32,501 nt of DNA from Deltaproteobacteria bacterium (GTDB lineage Bacteria; Desulfobacterota; Dissulfuribacteria; Dissulfuribacterales; Dissulfuribacteraceae). The notes under the pieces are model-generated. The model did not search any database. It was not told the DNA's origin and saw only the letters and a program-made list of their open reading frames with translations. Below are positions 1-6,928 of the stretch, piece by piece. The stretch is from NCBI GenBank assembly GCA_026994795.1, contig JALWQB010000005.1, positions 1 through 32,501 of the forward strand, read 5' to 3'. Position numbers and translations under genes: made by a program. Positions within the stretch are counted from its first letter, which is position 1. Each line of letters begins with the position of its first letter.

Positions 1-350
1 TTTGTTAAAAATAAACCCCCTACTCCTGAAGTTCCAACTAATCCAAGAGCATAAGGTTTATTGTCGCCATATAAATTAAGGCCATATTGCTTAGACAGTA
101 TAGCAAGCCCCCATCCATCGGGTAATGTATCCTCAAAAATCAATAATGGTGGTGAAAAACCAACGGAGCGAAATATGCCTTCTTTTAAAGGAAGGTGCAA
201 TGGGTCAATTGGATAGCCTGTTTGCAGCCATTTTGTTAAATACCTAAAGAAAAGATTTTTACCCCTAATAAGAAGTTCTCCACATTTGGTATACTTTCCA
301 TCTAAACCTACTATCCATACGTCACAAAAACTTTCTTTTTTATTTGCCAT
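1..350 (-). CDS. HipA-family kinase/toxin, N-terminal part (runs off window)
   Basis: An open frame of 116 codons reads leftward from an ATG at 350 and is cut by the window edge. The visible protein resembles the HipA N-terminal domain. It has an early FFRYLTKW segment, then FEDTLPDGWG at about residue 80 and a GLVGTSGVGGL segment near residue 108; the F-x-D-x-LPDGWG and glycine-rich LG-x-x-G elements are typical of HipA-like proteins. HipA proteins are Ser/Thr kinases, classically toxins paired with a DNA-binding HipB antitoxin. The kinase domain lies outside the window, so activity cannot be judged. No hipB-like gene lies upstream (positions 351-1150), which is unusual because hipB normally precedes hipA. 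The start codon sits at the predicted transcription start, so the mRNA may be leaderless. The gene lies in decayed accessory DNA. Confidence 0.72.
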   Translation of the reverse strand, partial: MANKKESFCDVWIVGLDGKYTKCGELLIRGKNLFFRYLTKWLQTGYPIDPLHLPLKEGIFRSVGFSPPLLIFEDTLPDGWGLAILSKQYGLNLYGDNKPYALGLVGTSGVGGLFLT

Positions 351-385
351 AGTTTGATAATATTAAATATGTGATACATTGTCAA
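350..385 (-). promoter_or_regulatory. sigma70-type promoter of the HipA-like gene
   Basis: Reading leftward, a perfect -35 TTGACA (380-385), a 17-nt spacer and a -10 TATTAT (357-362) end 7 nt before the ATG at 350. The predicted transcription start is therefore at or next to the A of the start codon. No Shine-Dalgarno sequence fits between them. Confidence 0.6.
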
Positions 386-480
386 TAAATAATGGTTATA
401 ATGTATTATAAAATGAACTTTTATTTGCTGCGCCCTCATAAGATCCTTACTTTAAGGAGGTTGACAACAATTGGAATAAA

Positions 481-580
481 AGGACTGAGTGATGAGGACT
501 GAGCGATGAGGACTGAGGACTGAGTGATGAGGACTGAGCGATGAGGACTGAGGACTGAGGACTGAGTGATGAGGACTGAG
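481..580. repeat. tandem repeat of AGGACTG / [14 protein letters not shown]
   Basis: About 100 bases are built from a 7-base unit AGGACTG and a 14-base unit [14 protein letters not shown] (Y is T or C), alternating in irregular order. Copies are nearly exact, which points to recent slippage. No coding frame or RNA structure is evident, and it lies between the HipA-like gene and the integrase remnant. Confidence 0.85.
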
Positions 581-729
581 TTAAGAGAAGGCATAGCGGT
601 AGTGGTGAAGCTTCCACCCTACACTGGGAGGGTGCCTGCCAGTCCGTGCCCCAATATGCCTGACCTCCTCAAATCCATCCACCCCTCCCTGAAGAGAGGG
701 GTGTAACGCAAGACAAGCCTTCCATTTTT
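581..729. other. non-coding stretch with two short inverted repeats
   Basis: No gene is visible. It contains two hairpin-forming sequences: CACCCT/AGGGTG at 615-634 (8-nt loop) and CACCCCTC/GAGGGGTG at 680-703 (8-nt loop). Neither is followed by a T run on either strand, so they are poor terminator candidates. GC content looks higher than in the surrounding intergenic DNA, which suggests a different origin. Together with the tandem repeat it fills the gap from 351 to 729. Confidence 0.5.
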
Positions 730-1110
730 CTATGGCAAGAAAACGAAGTGGAAAGCCATTGAACGAAAACCGTGAATAACAAACTCTTTTTTCAGTATTC
801 CCATACGTCTTAAGGCTGCAAGTAAGGCATTATCGCTCAAAGGATGTTCATACCTTCTTGGTTATGGAAAGACATATTTGCTTTTAATGTCTGTAACAGG
901 TTGCATATACTGTAATATTTCTATAGCTTGACGTGATAACGGTAATATAGGAGGATATCTGCTCTTCATTTTCTCCGCAGGAATTTTCCATTCTTTTCTA
1001 TCCCAGTCTATTTCTGACCATTCGCAATGACGCAGTTCTTTATGCCTTACGAAAACATGGGTTATCCTGAGCCATCGTGGGTCATTGTGAACTATGTTTT
1101 TTGTAGCATT
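730..1110 (-). pseudogene. tyrosine-recombinase (phage/island integrase) remnant
   Basis: Reading leftward, one frame gives a recognisable catalytic-domain fragment of a P4-type integrase. It runs from FVRHKELRHCEWSEIDWD (the region of the first catalytic Arg), through KIPAEKMKSR and LPLSRQAIEIL, to YVFP, then an in-frame TAA, then LSDNALLAALRRMG and HGFRSMA (the H-x-x-R motif). After about position 752 the similarity stops, so the C-terminal tyrosine motif is missing, as are the N-terminal arm-binding and core-binding domains. The internal stop and the missing catalytic Tyr make it non-functional. It lies immediately 3' of tRNA-Ala, the usual position for integrases that target tRNA 3' ends, and so looks like the scar of an excised or decayed genomic island. 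Confidence 0.85.
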
Positions 1111-1153
1111 TCAGGCAATTAATAGCTATAACTACCTATTTTTATTGAGCTTT

Positions 1154-1229
1154 TGGTGGAGCCGAGCGGGATCGAACCGCTGACCTCGTGAATGCCATTC
1201 ACGCGCTCTCCCAACTGAGCTACGGCCCC
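1154..1229 (-). tRNA. tRNA-Ala (GGC)
   Basis: The 76-nt sequence reads from GGGGCCG at 1229 down to an encoded CCA at 1154. The acceptor stem pairs fully and includes the G3:U70 wobble that marks alanine tRNAs. The anticodon stem CGTGA/TCACG encloses ATGGCAT, giving anticodon GGC. The T-loop GTTCGATCCC is intact. It is the probable integration site of the decayed island to its left. Confidence 0.97.
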
Positions 1230-1258
1230 GTTTAAAAAATAAATTTACAGGGTAAACA

Positions 1259-1287
1259 AGAGTAAATATAGTTGGCTTAATTGTCAA
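1259..1287 (-). promoter_or_regulatory. probable tRNA-Ala promoter
   Basis: On the minus strand, TTGACA (1282-1287) and TACTCT (1259-1264) are 17 nt apart, placing the transcript start about 20 nt before the tRNA. The -10 matches consensus only moderately. Confidence 0.45.
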
Positions 1288-1354
1288 GTATTAGTGTGTT
1301 GCTTTATTGTCAACAATTTTTCTGTAGAGGATAAAGATAAACCGCTTTGCCCAA

Positions 1355-1375
1355 TTTTGCCGTGCAGGATTTAGA
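1355..1375 (+). repeat. dispersed intergenic motif, copy 1
   Basis: The sequence TTTTGCCGTGCAGGATTTAG matches motif copies near 2564, 3117, 6877 and 10000. It lies just downstream of the ispG stop codon. Function is unknown. Confidence 0.5.
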
Positions 1376-1377
1376 AT

Positions 1378-2466
1378 TTAGGTTATACTTTCACCTTTCA
1401 CTTCTATAAGTTCCTCAACTACCTGCCAGAATTCATCTATTAAAACATCTTCTTTCACCTTTTTCACTATCTTTCCTCCCTTAAATATAATGCCAACACC
1501 CTTGCCTCCTGCTACGCCCACATCTGCATCCCTTGCCTCTCCCGGTCCATTTACCACGCAGCCCATAACTGCAATCTTTAATGGCGTCTCAATTGCCGCT
1601 GCCCTCTTCTCTACCTCCTGAACAAGAGAAAACAGGTCAATCTCACACCTTCCGCATGTGGGACAGGAAATTATTTCCGCCCCCCTGCACCTTATTCCTG
1701 CTGCCCTCAATATCTCATAGGCAACCTGCACCTCTTCAACAGGCGGCCGCGTAAGAGATACCCTGATAGTATCCCCAATGCCCTTCATCAACAATGCGCC
1801 TATTGCCATGCTGCTCTTCACTGTACCTGCAATCAGCCCGCCTGCCTCAGTAACTCCAAGGTGTAAGGGGAGGTCAGTGGCCTCTGAAAGCATCTCATAG
1901 GCCCTTACCGTTGTTATAACATCAGATGATTTTATTGATATCTTTATTAAATTATGACTAAGCTCAGCTACCCTTTCAACATTTCTCAATGCGCTCTCAA
2001 CAAGCGCCTCTGGGGTTGCCCCCTGATATTTTTTCCTAATATCCTTCTCAAGGCTGCCAGCATTGACCCCTACCCTTATGGGAATATTCTTTGCCCTTGC
2101 TGCCTCAACAACCCTCTTCAATTTCTCAATTCCTCCAATATTACCGGGATTTATGCGTATTCCATCAGCGCCATTCTCCATAGCCTCAACCGCAAGACGC
2201 CAATCAAAATGTATATCTGCAATAATGGGCACAGAACTTGCTTTCTTAATCGCAGAGATGGCCTGAGCGGCATTTATATCAGGGACAGCGACCCTTACAA
2301 CCTCGCAGCCCGAGGCAGCAAGGAGCTGTATCTGGGCAACTGTCGCCTCAACATCTCTTGTATCAGTATTGGTCATGGACTGGACTGCCACTGGATTACC
2401 GCCTCCAATGGCGACATGACCGACATAAATAACCTTTGTGGGTCGTCTCTTCATAGGCTCACTCAC
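1378..2466 (-). CDS. ispG: 4-hydroxy-3-methylbut-2-en-1-yl diphosphate synthase (flavodoxin)
   Basis: IspG (GcpE) converts 2-C-methylerythritol 2,4-cyclodiphosphate to HMBPP, the penultimate step of the non-mevalonate isoprenoid pathway, with a [4Fe-4S] cluster. The 362-residue protein starts with the family's VAVQSMTNTDT segment, followed by the TIM-barrel motifs IIADIHFD and GIRINPGNIGG. The C-terminal cluster domain carries C268-x2-C271 (SCPTCGR) and C303 within MGCVVNGPGE, with E310 as the expected fourth ligand. Length is normal for the short bacterial form. The first codon used here is GTG at 2466; an in-frame ATG at 2454 (MKRRPT) is equally plausible and neither has a strong ribosome-binding site. 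It appears to be transcribed alone. Confidence 0.97.
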   Translation of the reverse strand: MSEPMKRRPTKVIYVGHVAIGGGNPVAVQSMTNTDTRDVEATVAQIQLLAASGCEVVRVAVPDINAAQAISAIKKASSVPIIADIHFDWRLAVEAMENGADGIRINPGNIGGIEKLKRVVEAARAKNIPIRVGVNAGSLEKDIRKKYQGATPEALVESALRNVERVAELSHNLIKISIKSSDVITTVRAYEMLSEATDLPLHLGVTEAGGLIAGTVKSSMAIGALLMKGIGDTIRVSLTRPPVEEVQVAYEILRAAGIRCRGAEIISCPTCGRCEIDLFSLVQEVEKRAAAIETPLKIAVMGCVVNGPGEARDADVGVAGGKGVGIIFKGGKIVKKVKEDVLIDEFWQVVEELIEVKGESIT

Positions 2467-2560
2467 AATACATCAATAATGTCAGTTGGGCAATGTATAA
2501 AAATTTGATAATACAGTACAGGAGAAGAAATGGACAAATGAGTTCAGTCATTAAATTAAA

Positions 2561-2580
2561 CCTAAATGCAGGATTTAGGT
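2561..2580. repeat. dispersed intergenic motif, copy 2 (palindromic)
   Basis: CCTAAATGCAGGATTTAGG contains the GCAGGATTTAGG core of the dispersed motif and forms an inverted repeat CCTAAAT...ATTTAGG. It lies between ispG and the promoter of the next gene. Confidence 0.45.
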
Positions 2581-2589
2581 TAAATATTA

Positions 2590-2620
2590 TTGACTACTGC
2601 TTTATATTAATTTAATATAA
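2590..2620 (+). promoter_or_regulatory. promoter with overlapping palindrome
   Basis: A -35 TTGACT (2590-2595), a 17-nt spacer and a -10 TAATAT (2613-2618) precede the gene at 2642. The inverted repeat TTATATTAA/TTAATATAA (2602-2610 and 2612-2620) covers the -10 and could be a repressor site. The DNA is very AT-rich, so a chance palindrome is possible. Confidence 0.55.
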
Positions 2621-2641
2621 ACTATAAAAGAGGTGAAGGCC

Positions 2642-3112
2642 ATGATAAAAATACAATCGCCAACTACTCCAATCACCCCAAATGTTGACCAAACTTCAAC
2701 GGAAAAATCCGGGAAGTCTGCATCCACATCCGGCGTCGGCGCTTTTAATGAAATCTTTATGCAGCAAATAAAGGGGACACAAGAGGCTGAAAAGACCGCC
2801 CCTTTAGCGCCAGTTACACAAATTAGTGGAGCAACACAGGCATCAGAGGCCCAGCGCCACGCCCTTCAGATCGGAGAAGATAGCGTAACCATGCTGGATA
2901 TGCTATCTAACACCCTTATTGAAGGGGACAATGATATTGAAAAACATCTTGACACTATTGGAAGCCTATTAATGAAGCAGACTGAGGCGCTAAGGGATGT
3001 TAGGGATATGTTAGAAGGCCACGATCCACTAAAAGAAACCGTTAATGAGATAGGGGTAAAGACAGCAGTTGAGGCACATAAAATACAAAGAGGGGATTAC
3101 TCAAGGTTATAA
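2642..3112 (+). CDS. conserved-looking small protein of unknown function
   Basis: A 156-residue soluble protein. The N-terminal 60 residues are rich in Ser, Thr, Pro and Gln and look disordered. The C-terminal half is predicted helical and contains MLDMLSNTLIE and LDTIGSLLMKQTEALRDV, ending with VEAHKIQRGDYSRL. That ending (VE-x-x-K-x-x-RGDY) recalls small proteins seen near flagellar or motility genes in deltaproteobacteria, but I cannot name the family with confidence. An AGAGGTG ribosome-binding site 6 nt before the ATG at 2642 favours this start over a GTG at 2633. It has its own promoter and points opposite to its neighbours ispG and purA. No signal peptide or membrane segment is seen. 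Confidence 0.75.
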   Translation: MIKIQSPTTPITPNVDQTSTEKSGKSASTSGVGAFNEIFMQQIKGTQEAEKTAPLAPVTQISGATQASEAQRHALQIGEDSVTMLDMLSNTLIEGDNDIEKHLDTIGSLLMKQTEALRDVRDMLEGHDPLKETVNEIGVKTAVEAHKIQRGDYSRL

Positions 3113-3115
3113 TTG

Positions 3116-3146
3116 TCCCCTAAACCCTGCACGGCAAAAGGGGCCA
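3116..3146 (-). repeat. dispersed intergenic motif, copy 3
   Basis: CCCTAAACCCTGCACGGCAA followed by AAGGGGCC begins directly after the stop codon of the gene ending at 3112. It is the reverse orientation of copy 1, with the same GCCGTGCAGG core. Confidence 0.5.
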
Positions 3147-3278
3147 AAAAACTGAAAATCGTGGTAGATTGAGTCACATAATCCATTATGCTCCTCAATA
3201 CGCGCCTTGCATGCACAAAAAAATACAGCGCATTACAACATTTCATACATAACACGACATTAGGTTCTATTTAAACAA

Positions 3279-3391
3279 GTAGGGGCACGTTCCAACGTGC
3301 CCCTACCTGCTGAAAATTTTAGTTCCGGTCGATAGAAATACTGTTTAGGAATCGATCCACTACGTGCCCCCGTTGCCTACGTGCCCCTACG
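3279..3391. repeat. GTAGGGGCACGTT palindrome and two extra half-copies
   Basis: GTAGGGGCACGTT (3279-3291) and its exact reverse complement (3294-3306) are separated by two bases, making a perfect 13-bp hairpin. Two further ACGTGCCCC half-sites follow at 3362-3370 and 3379-3390. The arrangement resembles short dispersed palindromic (REP/MITE-like) elements. It fills the convergent gap between the gene ending at 3112 and purA. No T run follows, so it is not an obvious terminator. Confidence 0.75.
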
Positions 3392-3411
3392 GCTGTTAAG
3401 CGCCCTATAAA

Positions 3412-4719
<1,308 letters not shown>

Positions 4720-4775
4720 CTAACTATCTAAGTGATATCTGACAATGAGATAAAAGTTATAGCGAAGCTATTCAA

Positions 4776-4836
4776 CCTGCCTTCAACTCATTGACATAAA
4801 AAATATTTTTTATCTATATTTAAAGGCGAAGGCAGG
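4776..4836. repeat. nested inverted repeat between waaA and purA
   Basis: Outer arms CCTGCCTTC (4776-4784) and GAAGGCAGG (4828-4836) are perfect 9-bp complements. Between them lies an 18-bp self-complementary sequence ATAAAAAATATTTTTTAT (4796-4813). In RNA this could form a hairpin that limits read-through from waaA into purA, but there is no classic GC stem followed by a T run. Confidence 0.5.
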
Positions 4837-4845
4837 ATTGAGGTA

Positions 4846-6285
4846 TTATTGCACATTTGTGCATTTTTGACAAGGCAGAGAATCTATTATCTCCAAATAC
4901 TTATCAACGACTCCGCCGTTTCTTATAACAAACTCCCCTGCCCTTTTGCCCATTTTACGCCTCTTAACATTATCAACCACAAGCATATTAAGCATCTCAT
5001 ACATCTGGCGTTCATCACCCGCCCTTAATCCGCCCCCCGCCCTTTCAAGCGCGGTCATTACATCTAAAATTGACTCAATATATGGCCCCGATATCACTGG
5101 AAGCCCCATTGAGGCAGGCTCAATGGCATTATGCCCTCCAACAGGGACAAATGTCCCCCCAATTATTGCGATATCACATATTGAATAAAGCCTTAAAAGC
5201 TCGCCAAGCGTATCAAATATAACCACATCGCAATCATTATAATTGCCTTCCTTATATCCCTCGCCCATTTCCGTGCGAAGCCTGTATGTCAATCCCGCCT
5301 TATCCACAATATCTCCTATCTCTTTCGCCCTTTTAATATCGCGTGGGGCGATAAATAACTGGATAGCTCCTCCATTTATATCTTTTAATCCCTTTTTAAC
5401 CCTTACAAAAGAGCTTATAATTAACTCCTCTTCTCCGCTATGAGTGCTTCCAGCGACAATTTTTACAGTATTGCCCCTTAACCCCAATTCCCTCAGCGTA
5501 TTTTCCCTCTTCATATCATCAATGTATTTGTTTACCTTTGACAGGGCTGCATCAAACTTCATGCTTCCAACTGCCATTATGCCATCCTGAGTTAAACAGC
5601 CAACATGGCTTTTCCCATAAGATACCCTTTTCCATACGGATAAAAGCCTTTCCATATCCCCCATTGACTGCATGGCAACCACTGAAAACGCCCCATATAA
5701 AAGGCGCGCCGCCCATGGAAACCTCTCAAGCCTTGAGGCTGCCCGTTGTGATATGCTCCCGTTTACCATAATCAGCCCTGCGCCACTTTTTCGCATCCTC
5801 CATACAAGGGTTGGCCATATATCCGTCTCAATCAGGATAAATACATCAGGACGCACCATAGCAATCGCCCTGTTTACAATGGGCATGAGGTCAAAAGGAA
5901 GGGCAAAGCGGCCTGAAAGCCACCTCCCCCAGCTCTTCTCAAGCTCTCTGAGCCCGTCAGGGGTAGAAGAACTGCCCCAAATTACTGCATCAGGCCACCT
6001 CACTGCAATCTTTTCAATCAATATTGTCCCGGCACGCACCTCGCCAAAAGAAAGCGCATGAACCCAAAATACCTTTTTCTTACCCTCACCTGCACCTTCC
6101 TTATTTCTCTCCCCTCCAGTCAAGCGCCTTATGTCCTTTATATCTGAAATAAAAAGCCTCTTTAATGTAATTGCCCTATACTTTGGTGAAAAAAGACGCG
6201 GGATGAGGAAAAACAAAAACGCCGGCACAAGCGCTAATATCTGAAATATCCAGTAAAAGTATAATAAAAATGGGGCGCGGGGCAT
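4846..6285 (-). CDS. waaA: 3-deoxy-D-manno-octulosonic acid (Kdo) transferase
   Basis: WaaA (KdtA, GT30 family) adds Kdo from CMP-Kdo to lipid IVA at the inner face of the inner membrane, building the LPS inner core. The protein begins with a hydrophobic anchor (residues about 6-30), then VHALSFGEVRAG with the catalytic Glu, LPFDLMP, and ETDIWPTLVWRMRKSG. The C-terminal Rossmann half has AGSTHSGEEELI, FIAPRD and GGTFVPVGGHNAIEPASMGLPVISGP, the nucleotide-sugar-binding signature. At 479 residues it is somewhat longer than the roughly 420 typical. I place the start at ATG 6285 (MPRAPFLL): a GAGGG ribosome-binding site precedes it, and it lies one base after the stop of the upstream small gene. 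A start at 6342 would only add a basic tail overlapping that gene. Confidence 0.95.
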   Translation of the reverse strand: MPRAPFLLYFYWIFQILALVPAFLFFLIPRLFSPKYRAITLKRLFISDIKDIRRLTGGERNKEGAGEGKKKVFWVHALSFGEVRAGTILIEKIAVRWPDAVIWGSSSTPDGLRELEKSWGRWLSGRFALPFDLMPIVNRAIAMVRPDVFILIETDIWPTLVWRMRKSGAGLIMVNGSISQRAASRLERFPWAARLLYGAFSVVAMQSMGDMERLLSVWKRVSYGKSHVGCLTQDGIMAVGSMKFDAALSKVNKYIDDMKRENTLRELGLRGNTVKIVAGSTHSGEEELIISSFVRVKKGLKDINGGAIQLFIAPRDIKRAKEIGDIVDKAGLTYRLRTEMGEGYKEGNYNDCDVVIFDTLGELLRLYSICDIAIIGGTFVPVGGHNAIEPASMGLPVISGPYIESILDVMTALERAGGGLRAGDERQMYEMLNMLVVDNVKRRKMGKRAGEFVIRNGGVVDKYLEIIDSLPCQKCTNVQ

Positions 6286-6286
6286 A

Positions 6287-6472
6287 CTATCGCCCTCTTT
6301 TCTCGCCCTTTTCCCTCTTCTCATATAGATGACACTCCTCACCTGAAGACTCTTCTACAACAATAAACGGCGCCCTCTTTGCCTTAAACCCGAATGCCCT
6401 GCACCCATAAGGACGCCTCTGGTCCCATGTTATATAATAAAATTTGCAAGTAATACACTTATTATTAGCCAC
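6287..6472 (-). CDS. small four-cysteine protein coupled to waaA
   Basis: A 61-residue protein with C6-x2-C9 near the N-terminus, then YYITWDQRRPYGCRAFGFKAK containing C24, a hydrophobic VVEESSGEEC stretch with C47, and a basic Lys/Arg-rich tail. I recognise the pattern CxxC..YY-x-TWD...P-GCRA-GFK...SSG-x-x-C as recurring in small conserved proteins of Gram-negative bacteria. Databases have given some of them unreliable names, so I assign no function. Four cysteines could hold zinc or an Fe-S cluster. Its TAG stop and the waaA ATG are one base apart, so the two are probably translationally coupled. A promoter lies about 20-30 nt upstream of its ATG. Confidence 0.8.
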   Translation of the reverse strand: MANNKCITCKFYYITWDQRRPYGCRAFGFKAKRAPFIVVEESSGEECHLYEKREKGEKRGR

Positions 6473-6485
6473 TTATTAGCGCTCT

Positions 6486-6528
6486 CTTATCCCCTTCAAT
6501 TTTACTCTAAATCCTTGACCATTATCAA
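6486..6528 (-). promoter_or_regulatory. promoter with FNR-like site before the small gene/waaA pair
   Basis: On the minus strand a -35 TTGATA (6523-6528) and a -10 TAAAAT (6499-6504) are 18 nt apart. Overlapping the -35 is TTGACCATTATCAA on the plus strand (6515-6528), matching the FNR consensus TTGATNNNNATCAA at 9 of 10 positions. The site would sit near -30 of this promoter, a repressing position. If a weaker GATAAG (6486-6491) served as -10 instead, the site would sit near -42, an activating position. Confidence 0.4.
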
Positions 6529-6587
6529 GGCAGTATAAGATCAAGAAATATAACGCTCTTAAAATAAAAATTAGATGTAATCGGGGG

Positions 6588-6614
6588 AAAAAGGGGGGGA
6601 GGAATGCCCTCCCC
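6588..6614 (-). terminator. rho-independent terminator, minus strand
   Basis: Reading leftward, GGGGAGG (6614-6608), the loop GCATT and CCTCCCC (6602-6596) form a perfect 7-bp GC stem, followed by CCC and then TTTTT (6592-6588). It would end transcripts coming from the right, most likely the chemoreceptor mRNA, whose stop codon is about 315 bases upstream. Confidence 0.6.
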
Positions 6615-6928
6615 TCCCCTCTATGTCGGCCTGTAAACTGTATTCCATTAGAACGCAATAATAAACGGGGTCTTCTGAGGGATACTAAAAAGGGGGCGAA
6701 AAGCATATTTAAATGGTTCTGGTTTCTCAGTTCATTAATCGGGAAAAATTAGCCTCACTTAATCAGCTCTCTTTCTCTCTTTTTACCCGCTTAAAGCATA
6801 GAAACAAGGGTATCAGCCATTTGGGACCAAAAGCCGTAATACGCCTCACAGCCTGTATCTCTTTCGCTATTTTTTACCTAAATCCTGCAACAATTGGCGA
6901 GTCTGCCCAAGATTCGAGGCGTGAGGGG
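6615..6928. other. non-coding stretch between terminator and chemoreceptor
   Basis: No convincing gene is seen on either strand. It would form a long 3' untranslated region of the chemoreceptor transcript or hold an unrecognised small RNA. I see no match to tmRNA, RNase P, SRP or 6S RNA cores. The only feature noted is a copy of the dispersed CCTAAATCCTGC motif at 6877-6890. Confidence 0.4.
6877..6890 (-). repeat. dispersed intergenic motif, copy 4
   Basis: ACCTAAATCCTGCAA shares the CCTAAATCCTGC core with the other copies. The GGCAAAA extension is absent here. Confidence 0.35.

Noticed and set aside
1-1153. Second copy of the tRNA-Ala 3' end as an attachment site
   Set aside because: I looked for a direct repeat of the tRNA 3' end left of the integrase remnant and found none inside the window.
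1954-2508. Long plus-strand open frame opposite ispG
   Set aside because: It is antisense to a clear ispG gene, has no ribosome-binding site and gives low-complexity, non-family protein.
4791-4819. Plus-strand TTGACA with CTATAT at 17-nt spacing
   Set aside because: It would transcribe only into the antisense strand of waaA, and the -10 lies at the edge of an AT palindrome, so chance is likely.
6476-6706. Minus-strand frame between waaA and the chemoreceptor
   Set aside because: It runs through the terminator hairpin and the promoter of the small gene, and its product is basic and of no recognisable type.
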